The notes beneath the pieces were generated by a model. The model was not told where the DNA came from, ran no database searches, and saw only the letters and a program-made list of their open reading frames with translations. From contig JAJGOT010000047.1 of assembly GCA_022457155.1 (NCBI GenBank), positions 1,217,001-1,281,000 of the forward strand: 64,000 bases of DNA, read 5' to 3'. The translations under genes were made by a program, and so were the position numbers. The stretch comes from Cladopsammia gracilis. Lineage: Eukaryota > Cnidaria > Anthozoa > Scleractinia > Dendrophylliidae. The number at the start of each line of letters is the position of its first letter. Within the stretch, counting starts at the first letter, position 1. Positions 53,955 to 64,000 of the stretch are shown piece after piece.

Positions 53955-54224
53955 GCTTTTAACATTTGTCTACAGCAAACACCCGCCTGAAGCCTTACGT
54001 CGCAATTAAATTTTCCGTTTAATTATACAGTTGAACCTCTCTTGTAAGCTAATACGAAGAGTTACTTAAATTATGGTTCCGAGCACACAATGACCTCCAG
54101 TAAGGGGTTGGCATTTAAAGAGTTTGACCTGCTTCGTCCCCAGTTGCTCGCTTGCACAATTCCCATTCACTTTTTGCACTGATTCCCAGCCATAGCTCGC
54201 GTTCCTCTTAACCCTTCCAAGAGT

Positions 54225-54375
54225 GGCCAAGATCAAATCTCGAGAAAATTCTCAAATGACATTTTTTGGAATACGAAAAAATAAACAGTAAGATAGGAAA
54301 TAACTGCTCAAGAGTTTTCATTTGAATAGTCGCACTGTAGGATTTTATCCACAGATTCAAAAGTTAGAAACAATG
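54225..54375 (-). repeat. TTAA-CCC element remnant with one dispersed unit
   Basis: Opens near TTAACCCTTCCAAGAGTGGC and contains TTTCATTTGAATAGTCGCAC and TTATCCACAGATTCAAAAG. One unit only. Confidence 0.6.
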
Positions 54376-55729
54376 CGTGGGACAATATTTCACTATCGGA
54401 GGAAAGGGTAAAGAAGAGAAGAGCCTATGGCAGAGGTTCAACCATATAATAAGCTAAATTGCTTTTTATTTCGGTAATATTTTTCTGTACCTGTGTATAT
54501 CATTGGCATAGGCTTGTTTATGTTTTTAACCGTTTAACATGACGGAATGCGCAAATAGTAACGTTAATTCTTGTTGCGTGTCCAGAAAATCAAAAGGTGA
54601 TTTCGTTGTGCAGAGGATAATGCTCGTGCAAGAAATAGTGGTATCCAATCCCAAAATAAGACAAAAATCACTGAAGGCTTCGCCTCCATTGCAGACTTTC
54701 TTCTGGTTTGTGAGAATTCCAATCCCATACAAAAAGTAGTGCACGACGAACTTAAGAATGTATGCGTTTTGCAGCAACTAATGATATACAACTCTTTCCC
54801 ACAAACCCAAACCCACTGATGAGGAGGTTTTTGAGGGAAAGTGCTTCAAACAATCGTTACTGCCAGTGCTTATTGAAGAAATAAGGTAATGCACGAGATA
54901 TAGCTTCCAGCTTTCCCCTTTTCTCCGTAAGAATGACCGTCAACCACGTCCTATTCCCCCAAGCGACTTTATCGACAGGTTTTAAGTGCTGGTTGTAAGC
55001 TAAGCTTAATATTTAAGAATGTGTAAACATAAGCTAATCGCATGTCTCGTTAAAATTAAAGTTATAATAAGTAAGCTTCTAGTTAGGGATTTTGAAACGG
55101 TCTTATGTTGCATTAAATAGGTAAATACACAATTGCATTAAAAGAACTGTCAATTAACTACTGTTTGTGGTCGTTGCCTTAGCAATCCGCAGACATGGGA
55201 TTGACTTAATAGTATAGGGCGTATGGAATTAACCCCCTTTTAACTCGTAAATACGGAAGCGTAAGCGTTATCGCAGACGGTGGCAAATATGCAAATTTTC
55301 ACTCACTCCCTCAACTCAGCTGTGAACTTTTCTTGGTAATTCCGCTGACCAGTTCATAAGGCTTCCGTGGCAAAGGAATATAGTGTAGAGAATAGTGTGT
55401 CCGAATGACGTCACAAAATTATCGTTGGCCATGTTGGAGGACTGACGTAATCAAAATGGTGACTGAAACAACAGTGGTGAGTGTGGCTCGCACACAGCTA
55501 ACAAGTGTCCAATCTTTTGCTTTCACATGATGTCGCGGAAAGGTGAGTCTGGAGTCAAGGTTGTAAGGAAAACCAAGCCAAGATAGGTTAGTAGGGCAGA
55601 TGACAGCAAAAGAGTCGTGGTAATATTTGTTAAGCACCGTAGTTGCGATGATTTGTTTTTAATTTTTTACAACTGATCAGTACCAGGTTAAGCTTAGTAA
55701 CCGGGCCAGAGTAACACATGTCGGAGGAT
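54376..55729. other. Intergenic, no gene recognised
   Basis: AT-rich. It holds a diverged ATCTCGTGAATACG-type end near 55240 and a TGACGTCA near 55404. Nothing coding. Confidence 0.4.
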
Positions 55730-56303
55730 TTAAGTAATGATCCGCATAAGGATAGTGCTGAACGGTAATGCGCGATGGAATGTCAACTATTTTCATTGTT
55801 ACAACTGGTGATCTCATTGGCCTAGACTCAAAAACCGCTAAAAAGTTAAGGTTCAAGGTGCATTTAGTCTAATAGGCCATTTCCGAGTTGCCTTTAGCCT
55901 CTCTATCAAAGCGAGGCTAGGTGCGAAACCTTTCATATGAAAATGAGTTTTCATTCACATGCAAATAAAACTTATTTGCACGTGAATGAAAACTCATTTT
56001 CATATGAAAGTTTCGCACCTAGCCTCGCTTTGATAGAGAGGCTAAAGGCAACTCGGAAATGGCCAATTTGAGACTCAATTGCACAACATGCAATTTTTAA
56101 AAGATATTGTATTTGGGGAACTTCATCAAAGAAGCAAAATTAGAAGCACGAACATTTCCTAAAATACATTTGACGCAAATGGATTTTCGTATTTTTATAA
56201 TGAAATATAATTATGAACCATCAGCCCCTCCTCTACTCTTGAAATCAAAGAGCCAATGCCGCAGAACAATGAAGTTTACTATAGTTCTTATGTGTTACGT
56301 GAT
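55730..56303 (+). mobile_element. TTAA-GTAATGATCCGCATAAG element, copy 2, with a palindrome inserted
   Basis: Opposite orientation to 42457-42917. The shared interior is split at about 55874 and resumes at 56065, with the palindrome 55875-56064 between. The right terminus has decayed. Confidence 0.75.
55875..56064. mobile_element. Near-perfect 190-bp palindrome, copy 1
   Basis: GGCCATTTCCGAGTTGCC runs inward through CTATCAAAGCGAGGCTAGG and TTTCATATGAAAATGAG to a centre near CAAATAAAACTTATTTG, then out again on the other strand. Almost every base is paired. TA on the left. Confidence 0.9.
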
Positions 56304-56338
56304 ATTCTATTGTACAAAAGGAATTTAGGTTCGGAATA

Positions 56339-56529
56339 GGCCATTTCCGAGTTGCCTTTAGCCTCTCTATCAAAGCGAGGCTAGGTGCGAAACCATTCAT
56401 ATGAAAATGAGTTGTCATTCACATGCAAATAAGTTTTATTTGCATGTGAATGGCAACTCATTTTCATATGAATGGTTTCGCACCTAGCCTCGCTTTGATA
56501 GAGAGGCTAAAGGCAACTCGGAAATGGCC
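56339..56529. mobile_element. Near-perfect 191-bp palindrome, copy 2
   Basis: Same ends as 55875-56064 with TA on both sides. Matched (compensating) differences on the two arms, for example CCATTCATATG against CATATGAATGG, where copy 1 has TTTCATATG. Confidence 0.9.
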
Positions 56530-57088
56530 TATTTCAGGAATAGTCAATAAGACACTCGCCTCAATGTGATTTCCCCTACGTTCAATATGGCTGAGCACAT
56601 GGCGAAATTCAAGCACGAAATGTGTTCTGGAATTTTGGGAAAATGAATTTCGGGCGAGTTTGCGCGTAGAGGAATACAACGCCGTTTCCATGGGCAATGC
56701 AGGTGACATTGTCGCATTTGAAACGGACAAAATATATGCGCAAGCCTTATGCACTGGTCAGCGTAATTACCAAGAAAAGTTTACAGCTTTACGATGGAAG
56801 GATCGAGTAACAATTTGCATATCTGTGCCCGTTTGCGATAACTCGTTAAATGCTTCGCGTATTCACAAGATTAAAATGGGCTTATTCACGTTTCGAGACC
56901 TAATTTACACGGATGCAAAACTAGAGACGCCACGGAGTTTCATATTTTTTTTTATTACTATTATTTCACTAAAACGAGAAGGCACGATGTTCCATAACTG
57001 AGAAAATGATTGGAGAGAGGATTGAATCCTTGGATATAAGAAAATCCATTCTTACTATAAAGAGAAAATAAACTATAACCAATTCTAG

Positions 57089-57309
57089 AGCCCGATTCAC
57101 ACCAATGGTTAAACATGTTTAAATGTTGTTTAGTTTAACTACGTTTTTAGCTTCTATCTTAAACGTTTTTAAATGTATATGACTCAAACTACCTTGAATG
57201 GAATAAAGTTTCTTTTTGTAAAGATTTCACTTCAAATATTAGGAGGTATTTTTCTAAAGCCGTTTAAAACTAAACATTTAAACATGTTTAAGCGTTGGTG
57301 TGAACCGAG
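57089..57309. mobile_element. Inverted-repeat element with TTAAACATGTTTAAA words
   Basis: Left GCCCGATTCACACCAATGG, right the inverse of CGGTTCACACCAACGC. TTAAACATGTTTAAA and TTTAAACG-like words occur at both ends. Non-coding. Confidence 0.65.
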
Positions 57310-57760
57310 TATAGCGTTTAGCCGATCGAGGATCAACTGATTCAAAAGCGAATTTTGCTTCTTGAGAAAATGAAAGTAGTTGAATCGATTTAAAAATTCA
57401 TTTGCCTCTGAACTATAGAAAAAAGTGACATTTTCTAGTTAAGCCAGGCCTTTGCAGTCTGGAAGCTGTCGAAATTGAAATAAAGGACATAGGAATTGAT
57501 AGGAATCCACACTTCACAAGCTATAAAAATGAATCAAAGTTGATGCTAATTATCGATTAAACAGCTGAGCCCATATTATTAATAGTACAAATAAATGTAT
57601 GCCCTGTATTATTACTTACAAAAGTTGGAGATATTATATTAACTAAGATTTCGTTTCACAGTTTAACACAATTTACAATTCTGTAATAACAATCTGTTTC
57701 TATTTTGCATATCTGCATACACAAAGCATGGTATAACAACCCTTCAATTCCTAAGATTAA

Positions 57761-57960
57761 TCGTATCAATAACAAAATTCTCGATTGTAATTGGTCATTC
57801 GCGCGCCAATTTCTTACGTGATCGTATCAATAACATAATTCTCGATTGTGATTGGTCATCCGCGCGCTTATTTCTTAAGTAATTGGCGTGCGGTCACGTG
57901 GGTGTCCAATTACAGCTATCCAGTTACAATCGTTTGTAATTGGACACCCACTTTGCGCGC
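57761..57960. repeat. 61-bp tandem duplication followed by a palindrome
   Basis: TCGTATCAATAACA..CTCGATTGT starts at 57761 and again at 57822. Downstream at 57900-57949, GGGTGTCCAATTAC is mirrored by GTAATTGGACACCC. Several ATTGG/CCAAT strings occur throughout. Confidence 0.7.
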
Positions 57961-58300
57961 GCGTCAATCAGGTGCACTTAAATGGGTTCTTTTTTAGCTG
58001 TTTCCTTCCACGTTTCAAACTGATTGAAAATATCCTTGACGTTTTGAGTACACAAAAGTCCACATAGACTTTACTATCTGGAGTTTTGTTATTGATGCGA
58101 TTAATTAGAAATTGAACTTCGTGTCGTACAATTTAGGGGTAATCATAATTGTTATTGCAATATGCCCTCGATTTACTGGTCCGTTTTCTCCCTGAAATGT
58201 ACTCCACTCAGTCCAATTGCTATTACTAATAATACCTGTGCAGTAGCAAATAAATGATACTCCAGCTTGGGACTTCAAGGGTTATGGTTTTGAATAAATA

Positions 58301-58451
58301 GGCCATTTCCGAGTTGCCTTTAGCCTCTCTATCAAAGCGAGGCTAGGTGCGAAACCTTTCATATGAAAATAAGTTTTATTTGCATGTGAATGAAAAGTTT
58401 CGCACCTAGCCTCGCTTTGATAGAGAGGCTAAAGGCAACTCGGAAATGGCC
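58301..58451. mobile_element. Palindrome, copy 3 (shortened centre, 151 bp)
   Basis: Same arms as copies 1 and 2, but the central AATGAGTT-type section is lost, leaving a shorter hairpin. TA on the left, TT on the right. Confidence 0.88.
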
Positions 58452-58924
58452 TTTTGACACTGCATATAAAACAGTACATATACAAAATTTTTTTTGATTC
58501 CTAATTTTTCCCACAAAAGGTTTAATACTTACACAAACCAATGTTGCCGACGGTTGTCTGATACTGTTAATTTAAAATTGAGTGCACCATACAACCGCTT
58601 ACATCAAAGGCTCGCCTTGGCTGTCATCAATATTATTTGTCAAGGACTGATTTGATTTCAAATTGAATAGTTTTTAAACTTATCTTAAGATCTTCGTGTG
58701 CTGTCAAAAAAATAAATCACTAATTTCGGAGTAAAGCCCATAAAGGGAAAACTGGCACATTTCAAGCCATTCCCTTGAATCAATCTAAAAAACAAATTCA
58801 TTATTATTTGGTAAAAATTCGCATCAAGACATTCCGAGATATTCACAGGTGTGGTCATGATATACAAATGCACAGATGTCAATAACTGAATAAAAGGTCT
58901 GTTTAAAAGCGCTCTAACTCCACT

Positions 58925-61900
58925 CTAACTCAGTAGGTCAGCAGTGTTGCATGCGCCATTAGGAGATACTGTGGAGGGAGGGGTTGGGTTAGTTGTTGCG
59001 CCTTTCACAAGATCATCCATCTGTTTTCTCCAAAACTCTGAAAACAAACAAACACACAAAAAAATGAAAGATATGAAAAAATATATCCTTTCCTTATACA
59101 GGAACTTGTTACTTGTATCTTATTTGGTGAACACAACCGTTAAGATTTTATAAGGTGATTCCCTAGTATTACATTGCGCATCACTACTGCGCATAATTTC
59201 TTACGTCATTAGCGCACGCACAAGCGCACGCACAAGCGCGCGCTTGTGCGCGCGCAGTCCGAACCAATAGGGTTTCCTTTGAGGAAAAGTTAGCCAAATG
59301 AATAAGAGATTGCTTTCTTCTAAACGAGCACGGTGACTTGTCTTTTTTTTATCATTGCTTAGTTTTAGCGTTAAAAGCATCCAGGAGTTTTAAAAATTTA
59401 TTTGTGTGGAAAAAAGTTATCGCTAAAACACGTACACACCCATAACTCATGGGCATAAAATCATATCATGACCTTGAGATCATGCATGGAGAGAGCGTTT
59501 TGAGTTAATGTTACTTGAGGCTGTGTGCATTTGCCGTGAATCATATATCCAATTGTTCCTTGTGGTCGATGCATTATATCCATTACTGATAGCTTATAGA
59601 TGAGAGTACCCCGGGGATGCGGGGTGATTTCTTTACTGGTTTAACATAAGCCAATATCCGAGTAGTAGGTACAGGGAACCAATCAGAATGCATGATTGCT
59701 GATATCCAGTGGTTATCTATCAGATATTGCCTGAGCACTAATCCTTCAGTTCTGATACCTACCCTGTGTCTTCATAGCATTGTTCAACAGTGGATTGTGA
59801 TTAGTTTCTTTCACCCCCATTCCAGTCAGCATGGTATCCAGTTCCTTTTCAAATGCAGCAGGTGAAGGAGGAGAATCTAAATCAACAAGATTTCTTAAAT
59901 GTTAATCTAATGAAGGCGGACTAAAATCATATTGCCATTTTCAGTTTTGTCCCAACCTCTCAAATTTGTTTCTTTGAGAGTCAAACATGGAATTATGTGG
60001 GGCAGTGCTAACTTTTGAGTCTGTGGATGACACTGTCAAGTGTGACCATTCAAATGGAAGCCACTGAACAGTACTTTCCTGTGGTACTGTTTATTATCCT
60101 GTATAGAGTGATTCTAACTTTTGAATCTGTGGATGACACTGTCAAGTGTGACCATTCAAATGAAAGCTACTGAGCAGTACTTTCCTGTGGTACTGTTTAT
60201 TATGCTGTACAAGGTGGTTCTAACTTTTGAGTCTGTGAATGAAATCCTAAAGTGCGACCATTCAAATGAAAGCTACTGAGCAGCACTTTCCTGTGGTACT
60301 GTTTATTATGCTGTACAAGGCGATTCTAGCTTTTGAATCTGTGGATGACACCATGAAGTGTGACCATTCAAATGGAAGCCATTGAGCAGTATTAAAGTTG
60401 CCGAACAAACAAGGAAAATAGGCGGCCAAGATAGCCTTTCATGGTTGTTGTCCTCTAGTTATTTTCAAACCATGAGGTTGCCGCTCGTTCTTTACTGCAG
60501 TTGCTGGTCATAGCAGTTTACGGAGTACTAAACTGCAGAATACCCTGCCATAGTCTATTAGTCTACTAATGACAGCTCTGAGTACTTTCCTGTGCTACTT
60601 CGAGGTACTGTTTGCGTAAAGGAGCTATGTCATGATGATTTTGATGTTTTTGGGTCAAACTGCCCCAAATTAAAACTAAGTACCTTTGTCGTACACGAAA
60701 TGCTTATAGAACACCTAGATGAAGATATCACGTGAATTTTAGAAGAAAAAAATAAACCATAATCAGAATTTTAGCGAGTTTTTCAAGACACAAGTGATAA
60801 ACTTGAAAAAAATTAGCCCGATTATTTCTAGATGCTGTCCATTTCCATCCTGGCCATATGCAGCCCAAGACACTTTTTTAAAGTAACAATAAATATGGTG
60901 ACATAGTCCCTTTAATACTGTTCAAGTGGTTCTAACTTTTGATCCTAAAGTGTACCATTCAAATATAAGCCGCGGCTACACGTGCGATTTTTTCCTTGCA
61001 CAGGTGATGCGATTTTTTGAAAAATTGTCGCGTCGCCAGCGCACGGTGGTGGCTACACGCGTTACCAATTTTGGTGACAAAATGTTGGAACAAAGACCGC
61101 GCGAGGCTGGGTTGGTAATTAAGCATGAGCCTCGCTTTAGTTCTTAAATCTTATTGGCTAGATACCCTTTTGTCGCGTCGTAAGTGCAAGAAAAAAGTTG
61201 CAGGGCGGCTACACGAGCGACATGTCCGCGATTTTATCACGAAACATTCAACTCTTGCGACTTTTTTCTGCGATTTTTTCAGCTCTCTCGTCGCATGTTC
61301 ATGAGTGGCTACAGGTGCAATTTTTACCGTGCGCTGCCGACGCGACAATTTTGTAAAAAATCGCATCACCTGTGCAAGGAAAAAGTCGCACATGTAGCCG
61401 CGGCTTAAGCTATTGAGGGTTACTTTCTTAAACTGCTGTTTATTGTGCTACTTCCCTATGCTGCTGTTTATTGAGTCTATGGACAAAGCCATTAAGTGTG
61501 GCCATTCAACTGAAAGCTCTTTAGCAGTATCTTTTTATTGTACTTCATAGTTTTCAGCCCTTGAATAACAGGGATAACGTTAGGTTAAGCAGCCTACCTG
61601 TAATCCTTTTATCAGTTTGTGCGGGTAGAAGGTTTGTCGGAGCTACATTTGGCGATAAAACTGAACCCAATGAGTGCTCAGATGTATCCAGGTTTACAAG
61701 AGGATCACTTGACACCGGGCCTAGCAAGTCACCAGTTATGCCTGTACTATTGTCAAGTAAGTCAACAGTCACACTACTACTGTTTGATTTTGGCAATTTT
61801 TTAGAATCCTCTGATAAATCCAGTAATGGCAGCATTTCACTCGTATTCACATTTTCCTCTTCACTGGAGCTGGAGTCCTCTGCAGCATTTTGTTCATTAT

Positions 61901-64000
61901 CCTCTAACACGGTCGTTACTCTAAACCGTGAATTACACGGGTAGTCAGTGGTCAGTACTTTGAGCTCCTCAGTAATATCGGGAGGATTCTCTAACTGAAT
62001 TAGCTGAGGAGAGCCCGAAGGAATGACCTCATTTTCATGCTCAGACTCCAGGTTAGTTGTGTGTTCTTTGACGTCATGAATAATGCTGTCAGTTTCACTG
62101 ACTGCTCCCTCTTCAGTCTGGCTTTCGCTGGCTAGTTCTCTCTCCTCGTGCTCCTTGGCTAGCATCTTATTTCTCTGACAGTAGCCATAGATGTCTGCAA
62201 GGATGATTCTTTGTGTGGTTTCCATGCCCTAAAAACAACAAATTACAGGAAAATGGTTATAAGATTTAACCTTTTGACTTTCAAATTTAACCAAAAAGCC
62301 ACAATTACCATTTTTGGTAAATTTGATCAATCACCATCCAGCAGATAAGCCTTAACAAAACCAAATGCATACCAATGTCTAAAAGATGTTCTCCTCTTAA
62401 AAATTTGAAAAAAAACTGTAAGCTGTGAACTGTGAGTTTTTAAAAAAAACTGCTAAAAGAAAAGGGTGCAAATGTGGAAGAAAATATAGACAATAAAAAT
62501 ATATAAAATAAATTACAAGACAAAGAAAACAGAAAAATGCTAATTAGAAAACATATAAAGGATAAAATATGTGAACAACAGAAATAACAAAAAGAACTGG
62601 AAAAAAAAAATCTAATCAAACCATTCCTAGGCAATGGCTCAGAGGTGTTGTCACCTTCATTAGTCATGGCAGTATACCATAACTTAAGGGTCCTTTGTAC
62701 TCTATGGACACCTTTGTCAATTACTTTAACATTGTTAAAGTCAATTAAGTGTTCAAGAGTCCAAGCATGGCTTGAAATATGAAAACCTTTTTAAAAATTG
62801 CTTGATGTTTGTCATGTGCTCATTTTTTCTGATTGAAAAACATCTGCCCATTTCTCCTACATTTTCTGTGCCTTTTCTGTTTTTCTTTGAAAGCTCTGCT
62901 TTTTAAAGGGAGGGTTTCACGGTTCGGCGCATGTGCAAGCTATGACGTAACCAATTTAATTTCATTGTTTAGACCAATCGGAAGCGAGTAGATAACTCTG
63001 GTGGGAAATTTGCCCGTGAAAATTTCGCTGATTGAATGGATGATTATACATACCCATATGCGCCATAAAAGCCACCAGAGCGTAGAATAAATCCTTCGGG
63101 TCAAAGGTTTTATTCAGTGTTGACTTTGGCGGTGTAATCCGTTGAAATTTTCTGTGAATTTTGGTCATCCTTCACTTTGTTTGGACTAATTATAGTATGT
63201 GATTATTGAAGTAAATGTGAGTGGTTTTTTAACCGATGGTAAGTAAGCAAACAAAGCAATTTAATGTGTACACATGCGCTGAACCGTGAAACCATCCCTT
63301 TAAGTCTAGCCATCTACATAATTAATGTTTTTTATAATCATGACTCACAGGTTCTTTTTTGAGTTCCTTATCCAGGTCTATCCGTACAAGGGAGTTGTTG
63401 ACCTTCAGTGACAGTGATAGAGCCATAAGCCCACCAACATATGGGTCATTATTACGAAGGTCCACTCTCAAGATTGTCTTGCTGTCTGCTATTACCTCAG
63501 CAAGAGCAATGATTCCTATGACAGAAAAAAATTATCTTGATCACACACAGTATGCAGGGGAAGTCAAGAGGCAGGTGTATTTTTCTCAAGTATACCCCAT
63601 GCCCAACTCCACTATGTATCCTTTAAGGCTACAGAATTTTGAGGAGAGACACCCTCAGCCCCAACCCTAGTTCCCATAAAAAAGTGACAGAAGAGAAAGG
63701 CAAACCTTTTTTTAAAATAATGATCACAAAGTAAGCTGGCTGTTTTTAAACAAGACGTAAGGGTGTTTTGGAAATATTTTACTGTATGCAAATTATTTGC
63801 TTTATTACTATTTTTCCTATCATGCCCTAAAAGATGATTTTTTATTTACTCGAAAGCCGTCTTATAAATTTTCTTGAAACTTCGTCTGCAGCTAGAAATA
63901 CATGAGTACTATAAAATGTGGAAGTTCCATTGTGAAGTGTCTGACTAGATTTTGAGAAAAATGACATTGCTAAAACATAGGGCAGTAATCTAGTGTTGCT
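58925..64000 (-). CDS. PPP1R37: Protein phosphatase 1 regulatory subunit 37 (3' part; continues beyond the right edge)
   Basis: Four exons on the - strand, in coding order: 63349-63515, 61598-62228, 59763-59876, 58925-59037 (stop TAG 58925-58927). All have GT/AG borders and consistent phases. The first visible exon encodes the last leucine-rich repeats: GIIALAEVIADSKTILRVDL, GGLMALSLSLKVNNSLVRI, ending DLDKELKKEP. This is nearly identical to the corresponding part of PPP1R37 (formerly LRRC68). The next exon has ETTQRIILADIYGYCQRN and an acidic, Ser-rich tail containing FRVTTVLED. The last two exons encode DSPPSPAAFEKELDTMLTGM and FWRKQMDDLVKG. About 340 residues are present. The N-terminal PP1-docking motif and most repeats lie outside the window. 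The family acts as an inhibitor-type PP1 partner. Confidence 0.88.
59212..59260. repeat. Alternating purine-pyrimidine palindrome
   Basis: GCGCACGCACAAGCGCACGC followed by ACAAGCGCGCGCTTGTGCGC. Almost strict R/Y alternation for about 45 bp, with a self-complementary AAGCGCGCGCTT core. In PPP1R37 intron sequence. Confidence 0.7.
60000..60395 (+). repeat. Tandem 106-bp units (third array)
   Basis: CTAACTTTTGA.TCTGTGGATGA starts at 60008, 60114, 60220 and 60326, exactly 106 bp apart. It is in the orientation opposite to the array at 18650. In a PPP1R37 intron. Confidence 0.88.
60966..61407. mobile_element. Inverted-repeat element with GGCTACACGNGCGA words
   Basis: The ends TAAGCCGCGGCTACACGTG and the inverse of TAAGCCGCGGCTACATGTG pair for about 80 bp (GCGATTTTTTCC, GCACAGGTGATGCGATTTT, AATTGTCGCGTCG). 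Inside, GGCTACACGCG, GGCTACACGAGCGAC and GGCTACAGGTGC vary the same word. Non-coding despite open frames on both strands. PPP1R37 intron. Confidence 0.8.
62906..63299. mobile_element. MITE with TTAA target and AGGGAGGGTTTCACGG ends
   Basis: TTAA flanks both sides. Left AGGGAGGGTTTCACGGTTCG, right the inverse of AGGGATGGTTTCACGGTTCA, continuing GCGCATGTG. It lies in the PPP1R37 intron between exons 61598-62228 and 63349-63515 and ends 50 bp from the donor of the latter. Confidence 0.8.
63516..64000 (-). other. PPP1R37: PPP1R37 intron, no further exon seen
   Basis: The preceding leucine-rich-repeat exon should lie upstream (higher coordinates). I find no matching segment before the window ends. 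Confidence 0.5.

Larger units (their letters stand above)
53525..54480 (+). other. HECTD1 3' region with candidate poly(A) signals
   Basis: AATAAA strings occur at 53768-53773 and 53829-53834, with another near 54280. Any could serve as the cleavage signal; sequence alone does not decide. A G-rich stretch (53579-53602) starts 55 bp after the stop codon, so it would be in the mature 3' UTR. Confidence 0.45.

Overview
The window is a piece of an animal nuclear genome: AT-rich, with short exons bounded by GT/AG, long introns, tRNA-derived SINEs, LINE relics and a very high load of small inverted-repeat DNA transposons. Protein content and repeat style suggest an anthozoan cnidarian, most likely a stony coral. 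That assignment is an inference; no species-diagnostic gene is present.

Three protein-coding genes can be supported. (1) The dominant one is a complete HECTD1 E3 ubiquitin ligase gene on the + strand. I traced 39 coding exons from the ATG at 13726 to the TAG at 53522-53524. All splice phases agree and the predicted protein is 2520 residues: ARM-like N-terminus, ankyrin repeats, SUN-like domain, MIB/HERC2 domain, acidic tract, tilted-helix bundle and C-terminal HECT domain with catalytic Cys at about residue 2489. (2) A Siva-like cysteine-rich protein gene lies on the - strand just upstream (10739-13079). It is head-to-head with HECTD1, about 650 bp apart, so the two probably share a divergent promoter. 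(3) The 3' half of a PPP1R37 (protein phosphatase 1 regulatory subunit 37) gene lies on the - strand from 58925 and runs off the right edge. It converges on HECTD1 across a 5.4 kb intergenic stretch made mostly of repeats.

The first 10.7 kb holds no gene I can support, only repeats and unassigned sequence. Introns and intergenic DNA hold many families: piggyBac-like TTAA elements with 88- or 106-bp internal tandem units, several TA-target MITE families (one rich in CCAAT boxes), near-perfect palindromic fold-back elements, two elements with the same tRNA-like core but different outer arms, a SINE, LINE 3' relics, and G-quadruplex-prone hairpins.

The most unusual object is at 40821-41458. There, an element with 145-bp inverted repeats sits inside another inverted-repeat element and carries an intact paired-like (PAX/Tc1-type) helix-turn-helix coding segment preceded by a splice-acceptor-like site. 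A second unusual signal is a loose terminal motif shared by about ten otherwise different inverted-repeat elements, each built internally from its own repeated short word.
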